Below are positions 1-8,229 of a DNA stretch of 64,000 nucleotides, one piece after another. Each line of letters opens with the position of its first letter. Position 1 is the stretch's first letter. The DNA comes from an uncultured Lachnospiraceae bacterium (GTDB lineage: Bacteria; Bacillota; Clostridia; Lachnospirales; Lachnospiraceae): the NCBI GenBank assembly GCA_946554445.1, contig CAMNSD010000019.1, positions 1 through 64,000 of the forward strand, written 5' to 3'. The notes below the pieces were generated by a model. The model did no database searches and was not told where the DNA came from. It saw nothing but the letters and a program-made list of their open reading frames with translations. A program made the position numbers and the translations under genes.

Positions 1-592
1 CTTCCGTAGCGTTACATATAGTATTCACAACACTACCATTGTAACCTTTTTCCTTGAAAATTTCAACCATATCTTGAAATTTATTGTAGTTAAATGTCGT
101 TTGGGAAACAATACAGAGTTCTTCCTCTTCCTCACAGCTAAATTTCTGTGCCTCTTCCGGCGTTCCGATGACTGTTGTCTGTGTTTTCGACCAACCTTTA
201 ATCCCCTCTACTTCCGGGTGTCCGGCATTGCCGATGATCACGATTCTTTTACCCTCGCCGCTCTCTTTTTCCACAATGTTATGAATTCGTTTGACAAAAG
301 GACAAGTAGCGTCCACACACTCTAACCCCAGTTCTTCTATCTTCTCACAGACGTTTCTGGGTACGCCATGGGAACGGATCACCACGGTTCCTTCCTTTAT
401 CTGTGCAAGTTCTTCTTCCTTTTCTATCACCCGCACACCCTTCTGCGCTAAATCCTTCACCACTTCTTCATTATGAATAATGGGACCATATGTATAGATA
501 GGCTTGCCTGTAGCCGCCTGCTCGTAGACCTGCTCGACCGCCCGTTTCACACCAAAGCAGAAACCTGCATGTTCCGCCAGGATCACTTCCAT
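1..592 (-). CDS. ispH: 4-hydroxy-3-methylbut-2-enyl diphosphate reductase, 3' part cut by window edge
   Basis: Last enzyme of the MEP isoprenoid pathway; a [4Fe-4S] protein that reduces HMBPP to IPP and DMAPP in the cytosol. About 197 N-terminal residues are visible. The first iron-sulfur Cys sits in EHAGFCFGVKRA (about residue 12), the second in DATCPF, and the third in NTICNAT close to the cut; the substrate-binding pieces YGPIIHN, RSHG and GNAGHPEV are present. The ATG at 592 opens directly on the family's conserved N terminus. It follows cmk by 32 bp on the same strand, the usual clostridial cmk-ispH order. Some Clostridia fuse ispH to ribosomal protein S1; whether this one does lies outside the window. 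Confidence 0.95.
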   Translation of the reverse strand, partial: MEVILAEHAGFCFGVKRAVEQVYEQAATGKPIYTYGPIIHNEEVVKDLAQKGVRVIEKEEELAQIKEGTVVIRSHGVPRNVCEKIEELGLECVDATCPFVKRIHNIVEKESGEGKRIVIIGNAGHPEVEGIKGWSKTQTTVIGTPEEAQKFSCEEEEELCIVSQTTFNYNKFQDMVEIFKEKGYNGSVVNTICNATE

Positions 593-624
593 AATTTATT
601 TTCCTCCCCGATTCCCAAATTCAC

Positions 625-1284
625 CTACGCCTCACACAGGGCGATGACAGCATCCACCACCTCGTCCACCGTCATATAGGAAGAGTCCAGCAAAACGGCG
701 TCATCCGCCTGCTTTAAAGGAGAAATTTCCCTAGTCATATCCTGCCTGTCCCGTTCAATGATATCCTGCTCAATCGTTTGAAGATCACAGGATACGCCCT
801 TTTCAATCAATTCCTGATAACGACGTTTGGCACGCACACCACTGTCAGCCGTCAGATATACCTTCACCTGGGCATCCGGCAGCACACAGGTGCCAATATC
901 CCTGCCGTCCATAACAACATCCGCATCAGCCGCCAGTTTCTGCTGTAATTCCACCAGTTTTTTGCGTACATTGGGATTGGGACTGCTGACCGACGCCATA
1001 TTTCCCACTTCCTCTGTACGAATATAACCGTTCACATTCTCACCGTTCAGATATACCACCTGTTCCCCATTTTCATAGGCAATGGTAATATCCGCATCCT
1101 GGCACTTTTTATCAATCACCTCTGTCTGTGCAGGATCTACCTGTTCCCGCAATAAATACAATGCCATAGCACGGTACATCGCGCCGGTGTCCACATAAAT
1201 ATAACCTTTTTTTGCAGCTATTTTTTTAGCTATCGTACTCTTGCCGGCTCCTGCCGGGCCATCAATCGCTATATTAAAGCCCAT
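625..1284 (-). CDS. cmk: Cytidylate kinase
   Basis: Phosphorylates CMP and dCMP to the diphosphates with ATP. The 219-residue length is typical. The P-loop GPAGAGKST is at residues 9-17, followed by DTGAMYRA (substrate site) and DGRDIGTCVLPDA, the CMP-binding signature. The ATG at 1284 has a GAGAGGAAA ribosome site close upstream. It lies between the BaiN-like flavoprotein and ispH on the minus strand; 128 bp of plain spacer separate it from the flavoprotein gene and no strong terminator is visible there. Confidence 0.96.
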   Translation of the reverse strand: MGFNIAIDGPAGAGKSTIAKKIAAKKGYIYVDTGAMYRAMALYLLREQVDPAQTEVIDKKCQDADITIAYENGEQVVYLNGENVNGYIRTEEVGNMASVSSPNPNVRKKLVELQQKLAADADVVMDGRDIGTCVLPDAQVKVYLTADSGVRAKRRYQELIEKGVSCDLQTIEQDIIERDRQDMTREISPLKQADDAVLLDSSYMTVDEVVDAVIALCEA

Positions 1285-1412
1285 CCTTATTTCCTCTCAT
1301 TCTTTCATCTTATTAAAATATCTAACATAAATCATCTATCATCAAATCATCTTCCTATCTGCAGCCTTCCCAATCCTGTCACAACTTCTGCCATCTGCAT
1401 ACAACTTCCCGC

Positions 1413-2642
1413 TCACGGGATGCTCTTACCTGCAAGATACCCGGTGGACCAGGCAATCTGCAGATTAAATCCGCCTGTCAATGCATCTACATCCAGGACC
1501 TCTCCTGCAAAATATAGTCCCTTCACACATTTGGACTCCATAGTGGAGGGATTGATCTCTTTTACTTTCACACCGCCCTGTGTAATGACTGCCTCATCAA
1601 AACCTCTCAAACCCTTTACCCGCATAGACAGTCGTTTGGTCACTTCTATGAGCTGCTGTCTCTGCTCTCTCGTGACTTCATTGACTCTCTGCTCTCCATC
1701 CATGCCAGAGACCATGATCATCACCGGAACCAGTTTAGCCGGATAAAGGCTTCCCAGCACATTCTTAATCTGTCTGTTACGATTCTCCTCAAACTCCCGC
1801 AGCAGGCGCTTATCCAGCTGCTCCACAGATAACGCTGGCTTTAGGTCTATCGTAAACCGGATATCTTCCCTTTCTTTGCACCTGTCATAATAACTGCTGG
1901 CAGACAATACCAGCGGACCGCTGACACCAAAGTGGGTAAAGAGCATTTCCCCAAATCCCTGATAAATCTGCTTCTTCCCACAGGTCATGGTAAGCGTTAC
2001 ATTTTTCAAGGATAAACCCTGCAACGATCTACACCAGGCTTCTTCTATCTCCACTGGCACCAGCGCAGGCACACAATCTTTTATCGTATGACCGAGCATC
2101 TGCGCCATACGATACCCGTCTCCAGTGGAACCTGTTGTCTGGTAAGACAGTCCGCCTGTGGCAGTCACCACAGCGTCCGCCTCCAACGTGCTGCCATCTG
2201 CAAGTCTGACACCCGTCACCTGACCATCCGCAGCCATCACATCTCGCACTGTAGTATGAAGACGGATCTGCACACCCTTTTCCTTTAACAAACGCTGTAA
2301 TGCCGCTGTAATGTCCGAAGCATGATCCGACACCGGGAATACACGTTCGCCACGTTCCACCTTCAAAGGACATCCGGCGTCTTTGATTATCTCTATCAGC
2401 CCCATATTGTCGCAGGCATAAAAGGCGCTGTACAAGAATTTTGGATTACTCACAATATTCTCAAAAAACTTGTCCCGCTCGCAGGCATTGGTCACATTGC
2501 ACCGCCCTTTGCCCGTGATATAAAGCTTCTTGCCAAGTTTCTCATTTTTTTCCAATAAAAGGACATGATGCCCATTCTCTGCGGCCGCAACAGCCGCCAT
2601 CATCCCAGCAGCGCCGCCGCCGATCACAATCACTCTGCTCAT
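1413..2642 (-). CDS. BaiN/HI0933-family FAD-dependent oxidoreductase
   Basis: A 409-residue flavoprotein of the HI0933/YhiN/BaiN family. The FAD Rossmann motif VIGGGAAGMMA is at the N terminus; a GKKLYITGKGRCNVTN block at about residues 36-51 and the C-terminal GLYFAGEVLDVDALTGG motif, which closes the FAD site, are characteristic. Family members include BaiN of gut Clostridia, implicated in reduction of bile acid intermediates, but most have no known substrate, so bile acid activity is not inferred here. Its ATG overlaps the TGA of the MurR-like gene in an ATGA junction, implying translational coupling. Confidence 0.88.
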   Translation of the reverse strand: MSRVIVIGGGAAGMMAAVAAAENGHHVLLLEKNEKLGKKLYITGKGRCNVTNACERDKFFENIVSNPKFLYSAFYACDNMGLIEIIKDAGCPLKVERGERVFPVSDHASDITAALQRLLKEKGVQIRLHTTVRDVMAADGQVTGVRLADGSTLEADAVVTATGGLSYQTTGSTGDGYRMAQMLGHTIKDCVPALVPVEIEEAWCRSLQGLSLKNVTLTMTCGKKQIYQGFGEMLFTHFGVSGPLVLSASSYYDRCKEREDIRFTIDLKPALSVEQLDKRLLREFEENRNRQIKNVLGSLYPAKLVPVMIMVSGMDGEQRVNEVTREQRQQLIEVTKRLSMRVKGLRGFDEAVITQGGVKVKEINPSTMESKCVKGLYFAGEVLDVDALTGGFNLQIAWSTGYLAGKSIP

Positions 2643-3574
2643 GGCTGTTCCGTCTTCCTACGAAGAGGATAATTTAACATTGGCTCCTCATCAATAAAGT
2701 TAATCTCATCATTTAAATATACCTGATAATTGTTCCATGCTTCTTCCAGATTCTTCAAATTATCTTTCACTTCCTCCGGACGCTTTAAGCACATCGCCAC
2801 TACCAGGGCATTGATCACACTTAAGGGTGCCACCAGGGAATCTACAATGGACACCATATCACTCCTGGCAAGCAGATTGCAGGAAGAATACAGGTTCATC
2901 GGAGAGTGCACAGAATCTGTAACCGCAATGACCTTGGCATTTCTGTCATTGGCAAATTCCATCGCTTTTAATGTCCTCATGGAATACCGCGGGAAACTGA
3001 TACCTACCATGGCATCCTGCTCATCAATACGGATCATCTGTTCAAAAGTCTCCGAGACACTGGTTGTCTTTAACAGCACCACATTGCCACGAATCATATT
3101 CAGATAAAAATGCAGAAAATCCGCCAGAGGCTCACAGCTTCTGACTCCCATTACATAGACATTTCTGGCCTCCAGGATAATATCCACCGCTGTCTCAAAA
3201 GCCACCGGATCCATATTATGAATCGTGTCCTGTATCTTCTCTATATCAGACTGTAAAACGGAGGTCAGAATCTCCGACTGGGTACTCTTGCCATACTTCG
3301 CCCCGATCTTCTGCACGGAGTTAATCTTATTCTGCACCCAGTATTCCAGATCCCTCTGAAATTCCGGATAACCATTGTAACCAATGAACATGGCATAGCG
3401 CACCACAGTGGATTCACTGACCCCCACTGTATCGCCCAGCTTTGCGGCAGTCATAAACACAGCCTGATCATAATGATCGTAAATAAATGCCGAGATTGCT
3501 TTCTGCCCTTTGCTCATCTTACCATAATATTCATTGATCCTTGTTATAATGTCATAACGATTTTCTATCGCCAT
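2639..3574 (-). CDS. MurR/RpiR-family transcriptional regulator
   Basis: N-terminal RpiR-type helix-turn-helix (about residues 1-75, with KMSKGQKAISAFI and GVSESTVVRYA) followed by a SIS sugar-phosphate-binding domain (about 115-250; NVYVMGVRSCEPLA and VGISFPRYS). Such proteins sense phosphosugars and control sugar or amino-sugar catabolism. No sugar gene is adjacent; the only coupled gene is the BaiN-like flavoprotein downstream (ATGA overlap). The ATG at 3574 is preferred over the in-frame TTG at 3586, which has almost no space to the AAAGGA ribosome site; the ATG lies rather far (about 15 nt) from the same site, so the start is uncertain. 311 residues from this ATG. Confidence 0.85.
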   Translation of the reverse strand: MAIENRYDIITRINEYYGKMSKGQKAISAFIYDHYDQAVFMTAAKLGDTVGVSESTVVRYAMFIGYNGYPEFQRDLEYWVQNKINSVQKIGAKYGKSTQSEILTSVLQSDIEKIQDTIHNMDPVAFETAVDIILEARNVYVMGVRSCEPLADFLHFYLNMIRGNVVLLKTTSVSETFEQMIRIDEQDAMVGISFPRYSMRTLKAMEFANDRNAKVIAVTDSVHSPMNLYSSCNLLARSDMVSIVDSLVAPLSVINALVVAMCLKRPEEVKDNLKNLEEAWNNYQVYLNDEINFIDEEPMLNYPLRRKTEQP

Positions 3575-3610
3575 TGTATAGCACAAACATCCTTTCTATC
3601 ACCTGGCCTG

Positions 3611-4162
3611 TCAGATATTCTGAAAAGCGTTGTAGGATTCCTCTAACAGCTTGATGGTATCTTCCTCCTGCAAGTCATAGTCTCCTGTCAATGTCATACA
3701 GGCCGCCCCATGAATGAAAATCCACATCTTCATAAACATGCCGCTGGGATCCTTACAGCCGTAGAATTTCGCATTGTTAATCTCCCGGACAACCGCACCG
3801 TTTTTGCCATTTAACATATCATAAAGACTCTTTCCATGACGATTCTCAGAGAGGAACAAAAGCCTGAACAACTGCTGTTCTTCCTGCGCAAACCGAACAT
3901 AGGCAAGTCCCAGATTGACAAAAGGCGTATCATTTACCTTCGGAAATACATCATAATAAGCACTGAAAAACTCTATGGACTTTGTGAAGAGATCATCCCC
4001 CAGCTCTTCCATGTTCTTGTACACCCTGAAAATAGGCTGTGTAGAACATCCTGCCCTGGCTGCCAGCGTCCGTGCACTTACTTTGGTAAAACCTTCTTCC
4101 CTTGTCATATCAAATGCCGTATTCAATATGTCGTTTTTTGTGATTGTCTCTTTTCTTGCCAT
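3611..4162 (-). CDS. TetR/AcrR-family transcriptional regulator
   Basis: A 183-residue repressor-like protein. The N-terminal helix-turn-helix (about residues 8-55) contains DILNTAFDMTREEGF and VSARTLAARAGCSTQPIFRVYKN; the remainder is an all-helical ligand domain ending in a WIFIHGAACM stretch like that of TetR proteins with a WHG-type C-terminal domain. Its own promoter overlaps an inverted repeat (4208-4242), suggesting autorepression. The next genes downstream, MurR-like and BaiN-like, could be in its regulon by read-through because only 36 bp separate it from the MurR start. The ligand is unknown. Confidence 0.88.
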   Translation of the reverse strand: MARKETITKNDILNTAFDMTREEGFTKVSARTLAARAGCSTQPIFRVYKNMEELGDDLFTKSIEFFSAYYDVFPKVNDTPFVNLGLAYVRFAQEEQQLFRLLFLSENRHGKSLYDMLNGKNGAVVREINNAKFYGCKDPSGMFMKMWIFIHGAACMTLTGDYDLQEEDTIKLLEESYNAFQNI

Positions 4163-4207
4163 AAGAATATACCTCTCTTGTAACTTTAAACAGGATATCT
4201 TTTAGTA

Positions 4208-4245
4208 ACGTATGTTATTATAATATATTATGTAACCTACGTCAA
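4208..4245 (-). promoter_or_regulatory. Sigma-A promoter with overlapping TetR-type operator
   Basis: Reading the minus strand, -35 TTGACG (4240-4245), 17-bp spacer and -10 TATAAT (4217-4222) precede the TetR gene. An imperfect inverted repeat, ACGTATGTTAT (4208-4218) and GTAACCTACGT (4232-4242), matches at 9 of 11 positions and straddles the -10 and spacer. The placement fits autorepression by the adjacent regulator; that is inference. Confidence 0.75.
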
Positions 4246-4284
4246 GCTTTTTCTACATTTTTCCTTTTCTTCCTGTATTCTACA

Positions 4285-4315
4285 CAAAAAGAGAGCGGAT
4301 TGCTCCACTCTCTTT
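4285..4315 (-). terminator. Intrinsic terminator after the decarboxylase cluster
   Basis: The stem AAAGAGAG (4288-4295) with CTCTCTTT (4308-4315), plus an inner GGA/TCC, is followed on the minus strand by a short T-rich run. It lies 29 bp past the stop of the OadA-like gene. Confidence 0.8.
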
Positions 4316-4344
4316 CATAACTTAGTAGGAATTTTCTTTTTTCT

Positions 4345-5781
4345 TTAGACCGGATATGCTCCATTCTTGGTATCGGCCTGCGTCATGTCAACTTTCTCCT
4401 GCTGTGCCTGACGATACTTGAAGAAGTCGATTGCCACCTGCGGGAACAGTGCATAGGACAATACGTCCTCGTCCTGCTGTTTCCACTCTTTCATCTCCGC
4501 TTCCAAACCTGCAAGCTCCGGCTCAACATGACCGGTTGCCTCAGCGGAACGAGCTGTAGAACGCGGCTCGCCGGGAATAACCTTATCGATTATTTCCTGA
4601 CTCATAGGCTTAACCGTCTGTCCGTAATTACCGCGAAGCAGATCCTTGAACTCGCCTGTTGCCATCTTATATCTCTCACCCATCAGTACATTAAATACTG
4701 CCTGTGTACCGACAATCTGAGAGGAAGGCGTAACCAGAGGCGGCTCACCGCAATCTTTACGAACTCTGGGAATCTCTTCCAGCACATCCTGATATTTATC
4801 CTCTGCCTTCTGCTCCTTGAGCTGGCTTACCATGTTGGAAAGCATACCGCCCGGAACCTGATAACGCAGTGTATTGATATTGACACCGAGTACTTTCGTG
4901 CTCATCAGACCGGATTCAATACATTCCTCACGGTAAGGACGGAAGTAATCCGCAATCTGTGCCAACACTTCCTGATCATATCCGGTATCGTAGGGAGTCC
5001 CTTTAAAGGTCTCCACCATAACCTCAGTCGCAGGCTGGGAAGTACCAAGCGCAAAAGGAGAAATCGCACAGTCGATAACATCCACGCCCGCCTCTACTGC
5101 TTTCAGATAGGTCATGGAAGCTACGCCGGACGTATAATGTGTATGCAGCTGAATCGGAAGCTTGGTGCTCTCCTTCAGAGTCTTTACCAGTTCTTCCGCA
5201 CGGTAAGGAACAAGCAGTCCTGCCATATCCTTGATACAAATGGAATCTGCACCCATTTCCTCAATCTTCTTCGCCATATCCGCCCAGTACTCCAAGGTAT
5301 AGGCATCTCCAAGAGTATAGGAAAGCGCAATCTGCGACTGACCTCTGCCCTCCTGTTTCTTAATCTTGTTGGTTGCATCTACCGCCGCCTGCAGATTACG
5401 GATATCGTTCAGACAGTCAAAAATTCTGATAATATCAATACCGTTTGCAATGGATTTCTCAACAAACGCATACACCACATCATCCGCGTAAGGTCTGTAA
5501 CCCAAAATATTCTGACCTCTGAATAACATCTGCAATTTTGTATTTTTAAAGCCATCTCTTAATTTTCTCAGTCTCTCCCACGGATCTTCCTTCAGGAAAC
5601 GAAGGGAAGCATCAAAAGTTGCGCCACCCCAGCACTCTACTGCGGCGTAGCCGACTTTATCCATCTTATCTACGATTGGAAGCATCTTCTCGGTGGGCAT
5701 CCTGGTCGCAATCAAAGACTGATGTGCGTCACGAAGAACGGTTTCCATGATTCCAACCGGCTTTTTAATCTGTTCTGCCAT
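4345..5781 (-). CDS. OadA-like carboxyltransferase (oxaloacetate decarboxylase alpha / 5S transcarboxylase type)
   Basis: A 478-residue HMGL-like TIM barrel plus conserved carboxylase domain, without an attached biotin domain. RDAHQS (residues 17-22), the carbamylated-lysine region CIKDMAGLL and the metal-binding HTHYTSG are intact. The family moves CO2 between oxaloacetate/pyruvate and biotin. The lack of a C-terminal biotinyl domain matches the separate biotin carrier encoded upstream, as in transcarboxylase 5S or split Oad systems. It is the last gene of a five-gene minus-strand cluster, separated from OadB by 96 bp that hold a two-hairpin repeat, and is followed by a terminator. Ribosome site GAAAGGAATG precedes the ATG. 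Confidence 0.88.
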   Translation of the reverse strand: MAEQIKKPVGIMETVLRDAHQSLIATRMPTEKMLPIVDKMDKVGYAAVECWGGATFDASLRFLKEDPWERLRKLRDGFKNTKLQMLFRGQNILGYRPYADDVVYAFVEKSIANGIDIIRIFDCLNDIRNLQAAVDATNKIKKQEGRGQSQIALSYTLGDAYTLEYWADMAKKIEEMGADSICIKDMAGLLVPYRAEELVKTLKESTKLPIQLHTHYTSGVASMTYLKAVEAGVDVIDCAISPFALGTSQPATEVMVETFKGTPYDTGYDQEVLAQIADYFRPYREECIESGLMSTKVLGVNINTLRYQVPGGMLSNMVSQLKEQKAEDKYQDVLEEIPRVRKDCGEPPLVTPSSQIVGTQAVFNVLMGERYKMATGEFKDLLRGNYGQTVKPMSQEIIDKVIPGEPRSTARSAEATGHVEPELAGLEAEMKEWKQQDEDVLSYALFPQVAIDFFKYRQAQQEKVDMTQADTKNGAYPV

Positions 5782-5822
5782 TATTTTTCATTCCTTTCTA
5801 ATATTTAATTAATCTCACCATG

Positions 5823-5875
5823 CCGAGGTCGCGAAGTGATTCTCGCAAAGTTAATTCCGCAGGAATTTACTTTTG
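5823..5875 (-). repeat. Two-hairpin dispersed repeat, copy A (diverged)
   Basis: Starts 2 bp after the OadB stop on the minus strand and shares GTAAATT, the central AACTTTGCGAG, CTTCGCG and CCTCGG with copies at 48777-48831 and 52431-52485. The first hairpin pairs AATTCC with GGAATT; the second is less perfect than in the other copies. It lies in the spacer between oadB and the OadA-like gene, where it could lower downstream expression or stabilise the upstream message. Confidence 0.75.
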
Positions 5876-5877
5876 TT

Positions 5878-7023
5878 TTAAAATACACCAAATACTGCCA
5901 TAAAGGTACCAGCCGCTACAGCCGTACCAATAACACCTGCTACGTTAGGTCCCATAGCGTGCATCAGCAGGAAGTTCGTAGGATCTTCCTCTGCACCAAC
6001 CTTCTGTGACACTCTAGCTGCCATAGGCACTGCAGATACGCCTGCGGAACCGATCAGCGGATTCACTTTACCCTTGGTGAGAACACACATCAGCTTGCCG
6101 AACAGCACACCTGCCGCCGTACCAAAAGCGAAAGCAATCAAGCCTAAAATAACGATCTTAATGGTAGCCATGTTAAGGAATGCCTCTGCACTGGTAGTTG
6201 CACCCACAGAAGTACCAAGAATGATAACCACAATGTACATCAGGGCGTTAGAAGCTGTATCTGTCAACTGTCTTACCACACCGCACTCTCTGAACAAATT
6301 ACCCAGCATCAACATACCAACAAGGGGTGCTGTAGTGGGAAGAATCAGAGATACAACAATCGTAACAACGATGGGGAATAAAATCTTCTCCAGTTTGCTG
6401 ACAGGACGAAGCTGTCCCATCTTGATTTTTCTCTCCTTTTCTGTGGTAAAGAGTTTCATGATCGGCGGCTGAATGATCGGCACCAATGCCATGTAGGAAT
6501 ATGCCGCCACCGCAATAGGCCCCATCAGTGTTGTCTGCCCCAGTTTACCTGCCAGGAAGATGGAGGTCGGGCCGTCCGCACCACCAATGATGGAGATAGC
6601 CGCTGCCGCCTTATCATTAAATCCTAAGAAGATTGCGCCAAAGTAAGCCGCAAAAATACCGAACTGTGCTGCTGCGCCCAAAAGAAAACTCTTGGGATTG
6701 GCAATCAGGGGACCAAAGTCCGTCATAGCGCCGACACCCATAAAGATCAGGGACGGCAGGATTGCCCACTCATCCAGCTTGTAGAAATAATACAGCAAAC
6801 CGCCGCCGGCACCGCCTTCTCCATACTCCGCCATAATATCCGGATAGATATTTACAAGCAGCATACCGAAAGCGATCGGAACCAGTAATAACGGTTCGAA
6901 TCCCTTGCCGATGGCAAGATATAGAAATACAAGTGCTACAATAATCATGACATAGTTACCGACTTCCAGATTGAAAAAAGCGGTCTGATGTATCAGATTA
7001 TCAAGCGTCTCTACTATATACAT
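5878..7023 (-). CDS. oadB: Sodium ion-translocating decarboxylase subunit beta
   Basis: Integral membrane subunit (381 residues, about nine to eleven hydrophobic segments) that couples decarboxylation of carboxybiotin to Na+ export. Hallmarks seen: the intramembrane loop [12 protein letters not shown] with the conserved Asp of the Na+ path, [15 protein letters not shown] in the first half, and [13 protein letters not shown] and [18 protein letters not shown] in the C-terminal half. A strong AGGAGGT site lies 6-8 nt before the ATG at 7023. The same subunit type serves oxaloacetate, methylmalonyl-CoA, malonate and glutaconyl-CoA decarboxylases, so the substrate must be read from the partners. 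Confidence 0.93.
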   Translation of the reverse strand: MYIVETLDNLIHQTAFFNLEVGNYVMIIVALVFLYLAIGKGFEPLLLVPIAFGMLLVNIYPDIMAEYGEGGAGGGLLYYFYKLDEWAILPSLIFMGVGAMTDFGPLIANPKSFLLGAAAQFGIFAAYFGAIFLGFNDKAAAAISIIGGADGPTSIFLAGKLGQTTLMGPIAVAAYSYMALVPIIQPPIMKLFTTEKERKIKMGQLRPVSKLEKILFPIVVTIVVSLILPTTAPLVGMLMLGNLFRECGVVRQLTDTASNALMYIVVIILGTSVGATTSAEAFLNMATIKIVILGLIAFAFGTAAGVLFGKLMCVLTKGKVNPLIGSAGVSAVPMAARVSQKVGAEEDPTNFLLMHAMGPNVAGVIGTAVAAGTFMAVFGVF

Positions 7024-7085
7024 TTTTTTAACCTCCTGTAGTTTTAGTTTCAGAAGAAGTGTCCGCTAGACTCTCCCACTGACGA

Positions 7086-7463
7086 TTAGTTCAATGTTGC
7101 GAGAAGAGCACCAGCTTCTACTGCATCGCCCACTGCCACATTGATACTTGCTACAGTACCATCCTGAGGAGCTACTACAGGAATCTCCATCTTCATGGCC
7201 TCAACGATTACCACGGCATCACCTTTCTTCACTGCCTGTCCTACATTGGCCTCAATCTTGAACACTTTACCTGCTGCGCCTGCTTCAATCTTCACGCTGC
7301 CTGCCGCGCCGCTTGCTGCCGGTGCTGCCGCAGGTGCAGGTGCTGCCTTCGGAACTGCCTTGGGAGCTGCCGGCGCTGCCGCTGCCGGTGCGCCGCTTGT
7401 CTGTCCCTCTTCCACTACTACATCATATACGCTGCCGTTTACGGTAATTGTATAATTTTTCAT
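7086..7463 (-). CDS. Biotin carboxyl carrier protein
   Basis: A 125-residue carrier. A short N-terminal strand (KNYTITVNGSVYDVVVEE) leads into an Ala/Pro-rich flexible linker of roughly 30 residues and a C-terminal biotinyl domain with EAMKMEIP; Lys of MKM (about residue 91) is the biotinylation site. It carries CO2 between the carboxyltransferases and the OadB pump. The ATG at 7463 is chosen over the one at 7469 because GGAGG is only 2 nt from the latter but 8 nt from the former. The gene sits between the OadG-like lipoprotein and oadB genes. Confidence 0.93.
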   Translation of the reverse strand: MKNYTITVNGSVYDVVVEEGQTSGAPAAAAPAAPKAVPKAAPAPAAAPAASGAAGSVKIEAGAAGKVFKIEANVGQAVKKGDAVVIVEAMKMEIPVVAPQDGTVASINVAVGDAVEAGALLATLN

Positions 7464-7483
7464 CTTCATATCCTCCTATGATC

Positions 7484-8212
7484 TCAGGCATTCTGCCATT
7501 TAGTCTTATTAGCTTTTCTGATGGATCTCACCACGAACCCATCTGTAGATGCCGCCCCTTCATAAGCAGCGATTGCCGCAGCGATAACTGCCACAAGTTC
7601 TGTATCATCGGAAAGTTCTTCCTTGGCCGCAATCTGTTCTACTACCGGCGCTGCCGCAGGTGCAGGACTCTCCGCTTTCTTTTTCTGCTTTCCTTCCAGC
7701 TTGGAAATCAGGGTAAAGCAGGAAATAATCAGGCTGATCAGGATCAGGACCACAAACACGGTACCCATACCGATTACCGTATTCATCAACGCCTTGAACA
7801 TAATCTCGCCTGTAGAATAGTGAACATTCGTAGTAATGCCGGCGTAGGTCATTGATTCGGTGGCGAAAATGAGTTCCACTGTCGCATCATGACTGGAACC
7901 GAGTACATTAACCTCAATGATCATCTCATCTTCTTCAAACCGCGCCGTACCGCCGTTTGTGCCTTCAAAAGTACCTATATCTTCCAATGCGCTCTGCCAG
8001 CCGAGAAATCCATTATAGAGAGCGGGCTGATCTTCATACTGTTCTACTGCACCGCTTCCGACGATCATATTCATCTGCTCCACAGCAATCGTACCCATCT
8101 CTACTGCCTGTTCCTCGGTGATCGGCCCCTCATTCTTGGTTTCCTCTTCTCCACATGCAACGAGGCCGGTCATACAGGCAATCATACCTAATACTACCAA
8201 TAATTTTTTCAT
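7484..8212 (-). CDS. OadG-family subunit with lipoprotein ectodomain
   Basis: 242 residues in three parts. First, a lipoprotein signal with lipobox TGLVAC (Cys about 20). Second, a polar extracellular domain of about 100 residues. Third, one strong membrane span (about residues 133-160) followed by an Ala/Pro/Lys linker and a C-terminal block LVAVIAAAIAAYEG...GFVVRSIRKANKTKWQNA that is typical of OadG-type gamma/delta subunits. OadG normally anchors the pump complex and is small, so the ectodomain is an added module. The ATG at 8212 is favoured over that at 8224, which directly abuts the AAAGG site. The ectodomain resembles small secreted DUF3887-like folds only loosely; its role is unknown. 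Confidence 0.8.
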   Translation of the reverse strand: MKKLLVVLGMIACMTGLVACGEEETKNEGPITEEQAVEMGTIAVEQMNMIVGSGAVEQYEDQPALYNGFLGWQSALEDIGTFEGTNGGTARFEEDEMIIEVNVLGSSHDATVELIFATESMTYAGITTNVHYSTGEIMFKALMNTVIGMGTVFVVLILISLIISCFTLISKLEGKQKKKAESPAPAAAPVVEQIAAKEELSDDTELVAVIAAAIAAYEGAASTDGFVVRSIRKANKTKWQNA

Positions 8213-8229
8213 ATTGAGCATCATCCTTT

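Noticed and set aside
4528..5526. A 332-codon plus-strand open frame opposite the OadA-like gene
   Set aside because: Antisense shadow of a clear conserved gene, rich in residues expected from complementary codons.
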